Shown here piece after piece: positions 34,764 to 46,207 of a stretch of DNA of 64,000 bases. The stretch comes from Galaxea fascicularis (Eukaryota > Cnidaria > Anthozoa > Scleractinia > Euphylliidae). The notes below the pieces were generated by a model. The model had not been told where the DNA came from, did not search any database, and was given only the letters and a program-made list of their open reading frames with translations. Within the stretch, counting starts at the first letter, position 1; each line of letters begins with the position of its first letter. The translations under genes were made by a program, and so were the position numbers. Where the stretch lies: NCBI GenBank assembly GCA_948470475.1, contig OX419344.1, forward strand, positions 21,627,725 through 21,691,724, given 5' to 3'.

Positions 34764-37700
34764 TCACCTCAGAGTCACAGTGCACTGCACTCCATTTTTC
34801 GGTGTTAAGGACATGTGCTCTACTTGTTTTAAATCTTGTCCAGGAACAAGCGTCAATTTGAACACTTGAAGAAGACGCGCGATTAGGATTTTAGTTTCCA
34901 AGTTAGCGAAGCGCATTCCAATACAACTGTGACGACCAAGGGAGAACGGTATATAAGCGTAGTGAGCAACCTTGTCCTGATTGGCCGGTGCGAAGCGATC
35001 TGGGTCGAACTTTTCGGGGTTTTCCCAGTACTTTGCATGGTGATGGAGAACGTATGCGTCAACCATGACACTAGTTTTGGCGGGAATATCAAGTCCACCC
35101 AGTGTGACAGCCTCGTTTGTCATGCGCGTGATTGCTGGCTGTGGGGGATGCAGGCGCAAGGCTTCCTTACTGACTTGCTCAAGGTATTTCAGCTTACTGA
35201 TGTCTTCGCTCCTGACAAAGACTCTACTTCCAAGTACCTCGTCAATTTCAGCTACCAGTCTAAAGAAATGAGCAAATGATGGAATAATTCCTGATCATGA
35301 TTTTTTTTTTTAAACAGGTGCGCAGCTGATTCAACAGGGAAACCAACTGTTTAGTTATTAGTGTGACCTATGGGCACAACATAGCCGTCTGGGCTGCTTT
35401 AGAACTAAAAAGTACTTTGCATCTTCCCTTTAGAGTGGTTTTCACTTACGTTTCGTAAAACCAAAACGAAAACCAAACCAATTACTTTGACCAATCACAA
35501 GCGACGAAGACAGCTTATTAAACCAATCAGAATTTGAAGTAATGAAATGGAACCAGCGCCAAGTGCGGGAAATACGCAAGCGCAACTCGCGATTGGTTTT
35601 GGTTTTGCTTCTCATTGGCTGAGAAGAGTGGCGCGAGTTTTGTCAACCAATCACAGAGCAAAGTAAAGCAAAACCACAGCAAACGCGAATTACTTTCGTA
35701 GTTCAATTCAAAACCGCTCTATTCTAATGACAGGTTTTGGCCTTCATAAATTCACTTGTCAACGAACTGTAAAAAAAAAAATCAATTGTTATGCCGCCCG
35801 GATTCTGATTCATTTGGTTTGCTTAACGTTTTTTACAGTACTATCTTATTACTTCAAGTAACCATTCCTTTCTTCAATTCGTCGAGCTGACGTGTGTGGA
35901 TGGAAACCTTAATGTATGTAGCCTGCGAGAAAGCTCTTGCGGGGAAGGGAGTGGAGATAGGGAAGGAGAGAGAGATAGAATTCGAATGGCAGATCCGGAG
36001 GAGCACTTTCTGGCGGTGTTGGTGTGTGTATTTGATATTCTCGTAATGAACCAACGAACGAAAGAACAAACGAATGAATGAATGAACGAGCGAGCGAGCG
36101 AGTGAGTGAATGAACCAACGATCGAATGAACGAACGAACCGACGAACGAATAGCCTGCGTGACCAGACGTCTGGTCGCACAGGCTAACGAACGAACGAAT
36201 GAATGCATGAATGAATTATACTCTCGTAATGAAACGAGATGGTAGGAAAATACAAACATCAATAGCACTACAAAGTAACCCGCAACGTTGTCCTGAGGGA
36301 TGATCAAAGAATGTGAAATCGCAAAATGACCAAACGGACCTTTCCTCCACTTCTGGATTGGAAAGTATCCCCGCTAGAAGAAACGCCAAGTGGTTAGATT
36401 CAGTTTCTTCACCTGGAAAATAGCAATATGTGTGTAAATACCAAAATTGAGGAAGAATTTCGACTATAGGTAGTTTCTTTTCTTATAGGGATAGCTAGGC
36501 AAAACAACACAAGTTGAAAGTGTTGCGCGTGAAACCTGTAAAAGACCCAACGTTTTAAGTAACTGATGAGTGGTCGAACAACTTGTTCAGTCCAATTTGA
36601 CATGCGTACGATACATAGTAATAGGAATATTGATGTTTTTGCGCATTACACAGGCGGAAAAAGGCAGAGAAATCAATCTCGTTCCCAGGTCCAGGTCCTG
36701 GGAGCCATACTACGGGAAAATTCCAATGTAAGTTCTCGCTAAATCTCCCCTTTTTTACTTATCCTGTTGCACTATATAAATTTTCACTGGAAGGAGTAGT
36801 CACTCACCTCCGACCACAAAAGTCATGAAATGATCGACCATATCGTCCATGGTAGTGCGGTTGTCACGATCTGGCAACAGGAGAATGTGTGACAGGATGT
36901 CGTTTCGCTCGTCTTCACCCATCCGCTTGTCCTCTTGTCGCTTCTCTATCACTCCTTTGGCCACTCCTCTCAGGAAACGCACAGCATCTCTGCACTTAGC
37001 TTGGTAAGCAAAAGTAGAGGGCTGGAATCGCATAAAGGGCTTTCGGAAGCTTTGCACCAGGCCCTCTAGGGCAATCCTCGCTTTGCTAGGGATGGGTGAC
37101 TGAGGATCGTTTGTCGCATTCAAATCGAGGTCGTAAGCAACCTATTAAGTTCAAACAGGTTACACGTTTTTGCTCTCCTCCTGTTGGTACTTTGTATGTT
37201 CTAATGGAGGATGTATGACTAGTCACACTTACCAAATCAATAAGAAAGTTATGGCCAAGAGATCCCCTTGGCGCAAAAATCCTATAAAACAATCTCTCAT
37301 TATGAAGGATTTCAATTAACCGCTAAGGAGCAGGGGTAGACAACAAGGTCAACTAGAGATTGATGCAAATCCTGGCTCATCCGTTTAATGCCCATAAACA
37401 AATTTGTCTCAATTGATCATATTTCTTTTTTAGCCAGCAACTAAACATCAAAAGCAAAACTGTTCCGTGTTGACCATATCTTTTCCCTCATATCTCACAC
37501 TCATGTCTGTCTTCTTACCTGACTGGCTGGTCACCTTCACATGCTTATTACTGCATTTAAGTTTGTTAACAGCATGAGAATTAAAAGGACTTAATGTTGA
37601 CAAACCGATGAATTTATCTGCAATAAAGCCGAAAAGGTTAGTACCTTCGCAACCATATCCAGGTTTATTCTGACAAGTTCTTCGGCCATGGACACTCGTG

Positions 37701-38247
37701 TCTTACCATCAGCCAGCGTTTGAAGCCTCTGTAAGAAAGAATCACAGATGGTGCTAAAGCTGTCAATCATCCCAAGGAGAGAGGGCCGATGAAATGCCGG
37801 GTCTAAGGCAGCCCTCTTCCAGTGCCACTCTTCTTCGGAGACCTCAGAGAGGAGTGCGTTGCCCAGCATTCTTTCTCCGAACAACGACGAAAAATGGCTG
37901 TAGCCAAAAGCATCTCTAGGGAGCTTCTTCGTGATCAATACTTCTTTCACGGTTTGATCGTCTGTGATCATCACAACCGGGCGATGATAAAACCAGAACA
38001 CGAACAGGGGCGAGTACTTGTGCGCCAGTTCGGTCCATATCTGGTGAATGGTTATACCACGATTGTTTCGATTCTCGTGCACCAATGTCATGTTACCTTT
38101 GAAGAAGCCATCTCGTTTAGGTCCCGGTAAATGGTCGTATTGAGCGTGCAAATAGTAAAGGTAGATCGTAAACCCAGCGAAAAATAAAAGTGCCAAGGAA
38201 ACAAGACCCATAAGCAGCCAGAGTAACATTGTCCCCACAGAGATCAT
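34764..38247 (-). CDS. Cytochrome P450, CYP46A-like, copy B
   Basis: Four exons with the same structure as copy A: 37645-38247, 36808-37141, 36340-36412 and 34764-35259, 501 aa. Exon lengths and phases are identical to copy A. The last exon, which holds the ExxR helix, PERF-like segment and heme cysteine, is identical in protein. Exon 1 differs at about ten positions, for example MGLVSLALLFFAG against MGFVCLALLIFGG in the anchor, HKYSP against HEYSP, and PRDAFGYSHF against PRDGFGYSHL. Several changes fall between the anchor and the B-C region, which includes substrate recognition site 1 in P450s, so substrate preference could differ (inference). No stop or frameshift is seen, so both copies look functional. 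Confidence 0.93.
36151..36186. repeat. 36-bp near-perfect palindrome inserted in a tetranucleotide repeat
   Basis: Runs from TAGCCTGCGTGACCAGAC to GTCTGGTCGCACAGGCTA, with 16 of 18 positions pairing. It interrupts the GAAC/GAAT repeat of block B and is absent from block A, so it was gained after the duplication or lost from A. Its size suggests the terminal remnant of a transposon or a tiny foldback element. Confidence 0.75.
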
Positions 38248-38879
38248 CTTGAACCCGAATGCCCAAGTACAGGAGTCAAAGGAATCTTTGTAATTTCAAA
38301 ACCGCTCAGCTCACTGCCACATTTACCTTTGATTTGAAGCCTTTTACTGAAATCTCGAACTTTCGTGCACGAATGCATGATTTGTTATTGTTCCATTCAT
38401 CCACAACGTCAAACGACCGGAACAATAAAAATTAGTTCACGTCACGGACACTTAAATGGCATTTCTTACCATCAAACTCGTTGATATATTTTTATGCTCT
38501 GGGAAGGAAACACCGGTTTTATTTGGAAAAGCACTGTAAATCTAAGAGTTGTCTCGTTTGTTAAGCTAAGTTTTGAGAAAACAACGCTCTTCCACGAAAG
38601 ATTGCTTATATATGTATATACATATTCTTCTGACAGTTTCACTCAACCGATATCATTAATTTAGTGATATCATGTAAATAGTCACAGTTTGTGTAACCTC
38701 CGCCAATCAACTATTGAACGACGTGCGGGGGTAACCCTAATGTTTTCGGTAGTTTGCTAAATAACTTTAAAAAAATTCAAGAAATTTATGTAGTGTATGT
38801 CGGAACCGTATGTCGTAGTACTTTTAGTGAAGGACTTGAAAACAGCGACGGAACACATGGAACAGCGGACGAAACTTTT

Positions 38880-39035
38880 AATAGGCCATATTCGTATTCT
38901 CGGTATTGAACTGGATCTAGCATGAAGTGGAGGCTCTTGCGGGGGAATACATTAACATAAGAAAAGATTCCCCCGCAAGAGCCTCCACTTCATGCTAGAT
39001 CCAGTTCAATACCGAGAATACGAATATGGCCTATT
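38880..39035. mobile_element. 156-bp hairpin MITE, copy 2
   Basis: Same length and almost the same sequence as the element at 7412-7567, with arms from AATAGGCCATATTCG through GGATCTAGCATGAAGTGG to GCGGGGGAAT. The loop differs slightly. The tight match between copies about 31 kb apart suggests recent mobility. Confidence 0.85.
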
Positions 39036-40532
39036 GTGAAATGGACAGTCCATTTCGTTCGATAGTCTTTCGTTCCCCGGGCGTTCCACACGCGCTGTCA
39101 AGGGACAAACGATTTGATGCGACTGTTGAAACCAACAGGAAAACATATCGCATGATTCAGTTAAGACCTTGTTCGGCTTAAACGTAGTAGCTGAGGTAAC
39201 TGTGGTGAGTCTACGAAGCAAACAAGACACTCATTACGGCCAAGACTATCATTTGTAACAATTGCATAATCTTGCAGGTCCGGCTGGTTGAGTGGGGGTG
39301 GGGCTTTTTAAGGGTCTATTGAAAAACAATACAGAGCCGGCCGAAACATTGAAGGTCAATCCGTTATTTACACTGAGCTCACATTTGTTTTCTAAGCTGA
39401 TTTAGTTGAATCATAATGTTGCATCATGCCCATCTGCGCGCAGTAAAGATTGAGTCATGAGTCGAGTCATTCAGATTTTTACAGATACTTTAACTCATTT
39501 TTGGTCGATTTTACTTATCCCTCTTACGAAACTTGCGATACTGTGCCGTAAAAAAATATTTCCTGCATAAGTGGTTATTTCACACAGAAAAATGAGCCAT
39601 TTTCGGAGTATATTTCTGTATTTATTCCACTCTGTTTTGACATTTCAGTTTGGAAAGCGTTTTAATATCACTGAAGAAACTTCATCTCAGTAGCTTTGAG
39701 TGGGAGATAGGAACGGTAAATGGACATAATGAATGAATGAATGAATGAAAAATTTTATTGGCGTGCTACATCCTCTAGCCGGCTAATTAAGGGGAGGGGG
39801 GGGGGCACACACAGCTAAATCACTTGATTTACCCTGATCTTGAAATACAACGTAAATATATGCTTATATACACAGGATTAAATACTAAATATTTTAATTA
39901 TTTTTAGTTTTAGTGCAACTTGCATCCTTAGCATGCATAAGCTGGGCTACTCATTAATTTCTTAAAGAAAAATAGTCAGTGTTCACCACTGGTTTTCAAA
40001 CTTGTGACACAAGAGAAATGTTTGCTCAAAACCGAATTACAGTCAACTTGAGCTAGTGTAGGCTGCCTGTAGCCCATGATTAAATATAACATGTATGACA
40101 AATAAATTAAGCCCTAAACCACATATCTTGAGAAAAGTGCCCAAATCCGTATGTTCATTCACTCACAATAAAATTATTGCATTTTAATATACAAACAACA
40201 AAAACACTAAGAATGCTTCAATCACTTTTGGTCCTCCATACTCTCAGTGTATAACTAAAAATTTCTATAACATAGCTCCAATTATATTTCTATTATGATT
40301 ATAATATATTTAACTATTATCATTATAATTATATTACATAATTATTAATCTTAACTTCGATAATTAGAGATTTCACTCAACAAAATCATGCTTTGTCCAA
40401 AGTCTATCTCAATGCTGATAACAATCCGTACCCTTAGTTACAATCATAAATTTCCTCTAATGGACTAAAAGTATAAAAAGATTCTGTGTTGGTGGCTCCT
40501 AAAATGATGATACCATATTTACACTTCCAAAA
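39036..40532. other. Intergenic repeats only
   Basis: Apart from a LINE-like tail at 39728-39800 I see no gene. From about 39840 to 40470 the sequence is very AT-rich. A minus-strand ORF at 39006-39230 runs into the hairpin element and has no recognisable motif. Confidence 0.5.
39728..39800 (-). mobile_element. Probable LINE 3' end with (CATT)n tail
   Basis: On the minus strand the sequence reads GCTAGAGGATGTAGCACGCC, then AATAAAATTTTTCATT followed by repeated CATT. CR1/L2-type LINEs end in short tandem repeats of this kind rather than poly-A. The body upstream on the minus strand is not recognisable. Confidence 0.4.
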
Positions 40533-41359
40533 CTATCGCTGCCACATGCCAGCATGGGAATGATAGTAATGAAACAGGCCAGGTTGCTTGAGTCGTTCAA
40601 TTTCCAGTTTGGCTGTGAGTACACGATCTACTAAATCCCAATCCTCTCCTCCCCATCTGGTGGTGAAGTCTTTAACATTCATTCCTAGAAAGCAGAAGAA
40701 TAAATATCAATAATCAGAGTTCATACATATCCACTAATCAATGGGCTGTATGTGATGTGGTTGAATCAAGCAACAATTATTAAATGAGTAGAGTGTGAAC
40801 AGTTGTATCCACTAATTATAGGATTGTATGTGATGCACTTGTCTCTGCCACTAGTTATTGGGTTTAATAATACACTTGAAAAAATTACTCAATTGTGATT
40901 GGCTGAGAACAGTGCAGTTCAAGTTAAGTGTAACACCAGTGCACAAGTGTAACACGAGTGCAAATTACAACGAAGATTTCCGAAGTTAAAACGAAGACTC
41001 GAAGACTTCCGAATACCAACCGATGTATTTCGAAGACCGCCGAATATCGTGCAAAACCTTCCGAAGATTTCCGAAGACCGCACGAAGATTTCCGAAGATC
41101 GCCTAACACTTCCGAAGATCACCCAAATGCTTCCGACGATCACCCGAACACTTCCGAAGATTACCGAAGATTACCCGAACACTACCGAAGATTTCCGAAG
41201 ATTACCGAACACTTCCGGTGATCTCCGGATATTTTCGAAGCTTCTCCAAGTTTCGGAAGATCGAGGGCAATGCCTTCTGCGTACCTCAGTAGTCGATGTA
41301 TGGGATTGAAGCTTTATAAGTAGTCTATTTTTTCAAGTGTATTATTAATAAGTAATCAC

Positions 41360-41407
<48 letters not shown>

Positions 41408-41464
41408 TCAAAGACCACATATTGCACTCGCCCTACGGGCTCGTGCAATTTTGTTGGTCTTTGA

Positions 41465-41500
<36 letters not shown>

Positions 41501-43176
41501 TCGAAATCATGTGATTACCTATACTTATGTGGCATCATTGTATCCACTAGTTATTTGGGTAGTTATTGTATGTAATGTAGTTGACATTCACCCGTTGGAG
41601 GAAAATTGGCTTGTATGTGATGACTGGCTGTATTAACAACAAGAACAAACCTAATCAATTCCTGCTGGTGAGCTTTAAGTGATTTCAGGGACAAGGAAAC
41701 AAACAAGAAAATAGACTTAATAATTATACTGTTAATTAAGAATCCCAGCTAGAAGGAAGGCAACCAGTTAGCCATTTCACAAGTGTAGTTAAAGAGTTGA
41801 AACCACAACTACTGTGAAACAAATCTAAATACAGATATAATGGTCTGCCTGGAAATTGAACCCAGGAGCTCTGGATTACAACTTCACTGTCCTCCAAATA
41901 CCTGTTTCTCCAACAAGCCCTTCAACCGATCCATGTTTTATGGTTATATAAGAGAATGTCAACATACCTCCAAATCGCTTCCAGTCCACTTTGAAAACAC
42001 TTAATATCCCATATCCATCTTCTTGCCAAAACCCTCTCGGATTGCTGGGAAAAACTCCACACTCAAGACGCCCAACCACTGGTGCATAAGCCATCTTTCC
42101 CTGTATGGTGTGCTGTAAACAAATAAATCCCTTATTATAATTCTGTTATCATAGAAATAAACTAAAATAACTAAGTTCACATCCTTTTTGATTACCAGGG
42201 AAACCAGGGAACAACAAAAAAGAAACCAAATTCACAGTTGTAAAAAAAAGTTGAAACTACAGTAGACAGCAGGTTTACAGACAGTGCTTAATACTGACAT
42301 TCGCTCATTAGTTCATAGCTTTGTTTGCCCTGATATACTTTAATGACCATCATTAATTCCACCATCCCTCTACCTTATGACCAATCAATTAAATGACAAG
42401 TTAGTTATGTTTATGGGCACTTTCATTCTGTCATTATTTTAAGTTTATGAGAAAGGAAACATGATCTGAATTATAAAGAGTCACTGGAAATGATTTACTC
42501 TGATGTACAGGTGGTTCCCTGTTCTATTGTGAGTAAAGGGCGATTTACACGGTTCAATTTTTGCTTATGACTGTCGCATGCAACTTCTGTAGCTCGCACC
42601 ATGCAAAAAATCGTATACAACACTTGTAATTCAATATTACCTACACCTTCGACTGTCCTATGGTTTTAAAACATGATTCAAAATCCTACAACAAATTTTA
42701 GGCCACCTGCGTCTGTGGTGGAGAAGTTGTAGGAGCATTCACAGGGAACAACTTTGTTCTATGTTGTGTCGCATACGCCAAGACACGCGACAAATCGCAT
42801 CATGTAAATCGCCCTTAATACAAATAAATTTTAAATGAAAAGCTATGTTCAGAAATAGATTTGCCAAACTAAATTAAAGTTTAAGAAAATACAGAAGTGT
42901 ATATTCTGCACTTAATTGCAGTTCTTTGAAGTCAATAACAAGTTTATTTTTAGATATTTTAAACAAATGACTGGTTTGAAAGAAAGTGTCCAAAACTAGG
43001 TTGCCATTTTAATGATTGGTCATAAGATTAGAGGGGCGGTGTCAATTTGTATTTTAAGTACAGTCATATGAGCTGAAATACTGGTAATGTACAGTGCTAT
43101 TGATTGGCAAGGAAGTCAGACTGAAAATTAGTTTTATCAACGGAGTTGATAAAACCAAATTTTTGTGTACTACTTC

Positions 43177-43212
<36 letters not shown>

Positions 43213-46207
43213 CCCCCTTTACACAATTTTGATGGTTCATTATCTCTATAATTATGTTGAGAGTCACTAGAAATAGTTTAAACTGATGAACAGGTGCTTT
43301 CCTCTACTATTGTAAGTAATATAAATAAAAAAATTGGAATGAAAAGCTGTGTTGAGAAATTGATTTACCGCACTGAATTAAGCAAATACATAAGTTTAAT
43401 TAAAAAATATTACTCAACTCTGAATGGCCAGAGCATTATGAATAAACCTGGTTTGAACTCTGTTTGAAGTACCTATTAAGTTTCCATGGCAACAACACAT
43501 GAACACAGCCAAAGTTTGCAAATTTGAATGTTTTGATGGGTGGAAACTAAATTTGTAATTCTGTGGACTGATTTTTTTTTTTGGGTTGAATATGCTAGAA
43601 ATTAAAGAAACACAACCTCATGTAGAATTTACTATTTTGTACAGTGCAGAATGTACTTTAAAATAATAAAAAAGCACACAACCTTACATGATTCATAGGT
43701 TTTAAGAACAAGGTTTCAAAGTACAGGGCAACAATGTTTTAATAGCAAAAACATTTAACTCTGTCTTTCTAGTAATACCATGGCTTCATTTTTCTGGTAC
43801 ATTTGTGGTTGAGGTAGGAAAGTTTCAAAGGATAGGGTGACAACACCTCAATATTCAGAACATCTTGGAAACTCACCTTTCGAACACTATCTAAAATTCC
43901 TATTGGAACATCAATATGAAGATCAAAGAGAAAAACTATATCATGGTCATTTGGAACAGCTTTAACACCTTCCTGTATAGCCAATGTCTTGTGGAAAGGT
44001 CCTGTGATCTTGATCAGTGTGTAGCGTTCCTTTAGTGGTGACCCACTGAATGTTTCATCAATGTCAATATCTTCACTCTCAAAGTCAACAATGATGACAT
44101 GAAAGTTTAAGTCACCAGTTTCAAGGGCCATGTTGGTGAGCTGAGAAGCAAAATGGTGAACCCATTGCCCTTGATTTTTAACAGGTAGTATGAAATACAC
44201 TGTTGCATTTTTCTGCCATTCCATTCCTTCTGGAAAGCACAGCTCTTTCTTCCCATTTGGAATGTAGACATATTCTGAGAGACGGAAACTGCGGTTTGAC
44301 CCATGTAGACCTAACTGAAGTTCAATAAGATAGCGGGTTCCCATTTTAGGATCTGAGTTCTGCTCAACATTTAGGATTCTCTGTAAATAGTATCCACTGT
44401 AAAAAAAAAAAAAAGAAAAAAAAAGATATATATCGGACCAAGTTTTTTCCTGTTGATAATTGTGGCCCAAGGGCAAAGTGCACAGACTATAAATCAACGG
44501 GGCAAAAACTAAGATCCATAACCTATAATTACAGTATAGACTGACAAAACAATGTTAGTAAGATATTTATATTTCTGGGGTGTGCAGGAAAGGAATTGAA
44601 TAGTTGAAGTCAAGTTGCCACTTTCAAATTTAACAGGCCATACTAACAGAGCACGCGTACCACTGGGAGATATAACAAAGAGAAATTGTAATTTCTCTGG
44701 AAGGACAACCCGCTTTCAGTAAATACTTGTAGAAAAAAGTCAACAAAATTTACTTAGCCTAGTTTTCAATTATTAATCAGAAACCTCGGCAAGAAGCTGT
44801 GATTTTTTAATTCAATCAGGGGAAACTGTGGCACTATTTTTCAATCGAATTTCGAGAGTAATACCAAATAAAAAACAGCTAGTGTTGGTAAAATTACCTT
44901 TTCTTGAAAAGTCACGGCTTCGCGTTAAATATGATACAAAACTAAATTCAAAATTGCCAAAAACGAGGGGCCTCTGGTTTGTGGAAAATTGATGCGAACA
45001 TTACTTATTAATTTAAAGAAATGAGACAATGTATTCCCACACGGAAGCGCTTGTTGCTCAGAAAGCCATATTTCATGGGCTATACAGATGGCTCTTTTTT
45101 AATCATATCCAAAATCGGCAAGACTCACCTTTGAAAAATCTGCCAACTTGATACAAATCTACCAACAACGTCGTCCACAGTTGCATTATCAAGACGCCTA
45201 TTTCCCAGGGACCAAGAGTTTGATGATCCCAGATCGGTTTGATCATCCGGATAAACGGCAGACGTGTGAACGAGTTTCACTCCCTCATAACGACTCAAAT
45301 TTTTCTCCACAATGTAACTTGGTTTATAAAGACACTTCGGTAAACTCCCCCTAACAATATTGCTATCGATAAGCGGAAGGGATGTGTAATTAAACTGAAC
45401 ACGAAGATTTAACCCGTTGTTTTCTGCTTGTTTCCTGTGGCTTGGTGTCCGTGAATACAACCTTTCAAGTTCTTGCTCGACGAATTTAAGCCCACTTCCT
45501 TTTATCTTTCTGTCGTCGTAATACGATGATAAGTACTCCCCACCGATGGATTCGAGTTTCAGTGATCCTGGCTTTCGCCAATAAACTTTGACATGACCGC
45601 TACCCTGGGCTTGTTTATGTAGTGCTTCAACAAAGTATTTACTGTGCGCAACCAAGCGAAAATTACGTGAACGTTGAGTTGGGTATTTCGTAAAAACACC
45701 ATCTTCGGTCCACGCGCTATCCGCCTCAGAAAACACGCTTGCTATGAGACGAAGATTACTCGGTTTATCATCCAAACTAAGCCATAATTCCGACGCATCG
45801 TCCGAAGAAATTGCGAAACTGTAAAGTCCAGTAACATTCGGCTCGATGAAACCGAAAATTCTCTGTCCGTAGCTGTCAATGGGTCGTGAAGTTTCGAATT
45901 TTTTTAGGAACAATCTTTGATGAGGATGGTGAGGGAAAAGCGGCGTTTGTCGAATGCGGTCCACGTCCAGTCCACACAAATCGTTCCAGATGTGTAAGTT
46001 CAAAACACCAGGAATATTACTTGAATTATAAGAAACAGCGATCAGTGTGACTGGTTCGCCGTACTGTCTATCCAACTGTTGTTTCTTCATGTGAGGTTCC
46101 GGTCTTCGACTTCGGGTCAAAATAAACGTGAAAAATGCTATAAATACTAAACACACGTAAACAGGAATTAAAAGCAAGATTGCACCACGCAACCTTCGCA
46201 ATCCCAT
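40533..46207 (-). CDS. B4GALNT3: Beta-1,4-N-acetylgalactosaminyltransferase, B4GALNT3/4-like
   Basis: Four exons join in phase: 45129-46207, 43877-44396, 41968-42112 and 40533-40684, giving 631 aa. It is a type II Golgi enzyme: a short cytoplasmic tail, a membrane anchor (about residues 9-30), a PA14-like lectin region (about 70-230, with GFIEPNVTGLYSFAISSDD and AYSN-type sugar-contact neighbourhood), then the chondroitin GalNAc-transferase-type catalytic domain. Catalytic landmarks are ATVYFILPVKNQGQWVHHF, the D-x-H metal site FLFDLHIDVP, KMAYAPVV, then WQEDGYGILSVFK and RWGGEDWDLVDRVL. Vertebrate B4GALNT3/4 make LacdiNAc by adding GalNAc to GlcNAc and are near 1000 aa. This one is shorter, mainly between the PA14 and catalytic parts. 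B4GALNT3 versus 4 cannot be separated. The introns host several transposons. Confidence 0.92.
40866..41350. mobile_element. DNA element with 22-bp inverted repeats carrying a minisatellite
   Basis: The left end TTAATAATACACTTGAAAAA plus AT is repeated in reverse complement at the right end (near 41328-41350). Between them lie GTGATTGGCTGAGAACAGTG, then GTAACACGAGTGC and then the CCGAAGA array. There is no transposase frame. It lies just upstream of the last exon, within the last B4GALNT intron. Confidence 0.6.
40970..41245. repeat. CCGAAGA-type minisatellite, locus 1
   Basis: Irregular repeats built on TTCCGAAGAT followed by CACCCGAACAC or TACCGAAGA. All three + strand frames stay open for long stretches because the unit lacks stops, producing spurious ORFs rich in Pro-Lys-Ile-Ser-Glu-Asp. 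The same unit occurs at 51690-51895. Confidence 0.85.
41351..41519. mobile_element. 169-bp hairpin MITE (AATCATGTGATTACC type)
   Basis: Left arm GTAATCACATGATTT, then CTCGTGCAATTTGGAATAAA and TAAGCACGAGTAAAT, is mirrored by the right arm ending AAATCATGTGATTAC. Arms are about 68 bp and the loop includes GCACTCGCCCTACGGGCTCG, itself a small hairpin. It abuts the previous element and is probably a nested or adjacent insertion. Confidence 0.8.
42537..42815. mobile_element. PIF/Harbinger-like MITE, 279 bp, TAA duplication
   Basis: TAA at 42534-42536 and 42816-42818 flank ends reading AGGGCGATTTACA and TGTAAATCGCCCT (one mismatch). There is no coding capacity. It lies in the B4GALNT intron between the second and third coding exons. 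The 3-bp target matches the element at 29390-29744, but the ends differ, so this is a different family. Confidence 0.65.
43128..43235. mobile_element. Penelope-like element terminal remnant
   Basis: Contains TTTTATCAACGGAGTTGATA and downstream CCCCACCGACGCAGCACC followed by AGTTTCTTTAGAAACTA. I associate this combination with the terminal regions of Penelope-like retroelements in marine invertebrates. A related ATCAACAGAGTTGAT occurs at 59541. The element is heavily truncated, in a B4GALNT intron. The assignment is from memory of motif context. Confidence 0.45.

Larger units (their letters stand above)
34108..38399. repeat. Segmental tandem duplication, block B
   Basis: Collinear copy of 29087-33834. 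From about 34529 to 35460 I found no base difference from the matching part of block A when reading side by side, whereas exons 1-3 and the other introns carry substitutions. It lacks the 355-bp MITE of block A and has its own small insertions. Confidence 0.9.

Noticed and set aside
40919..41309. ORFs in three frames of the CCGAAGA array
   Set aside because: The repeat unit lacks stops; the same artefact appears at 51599-51984.
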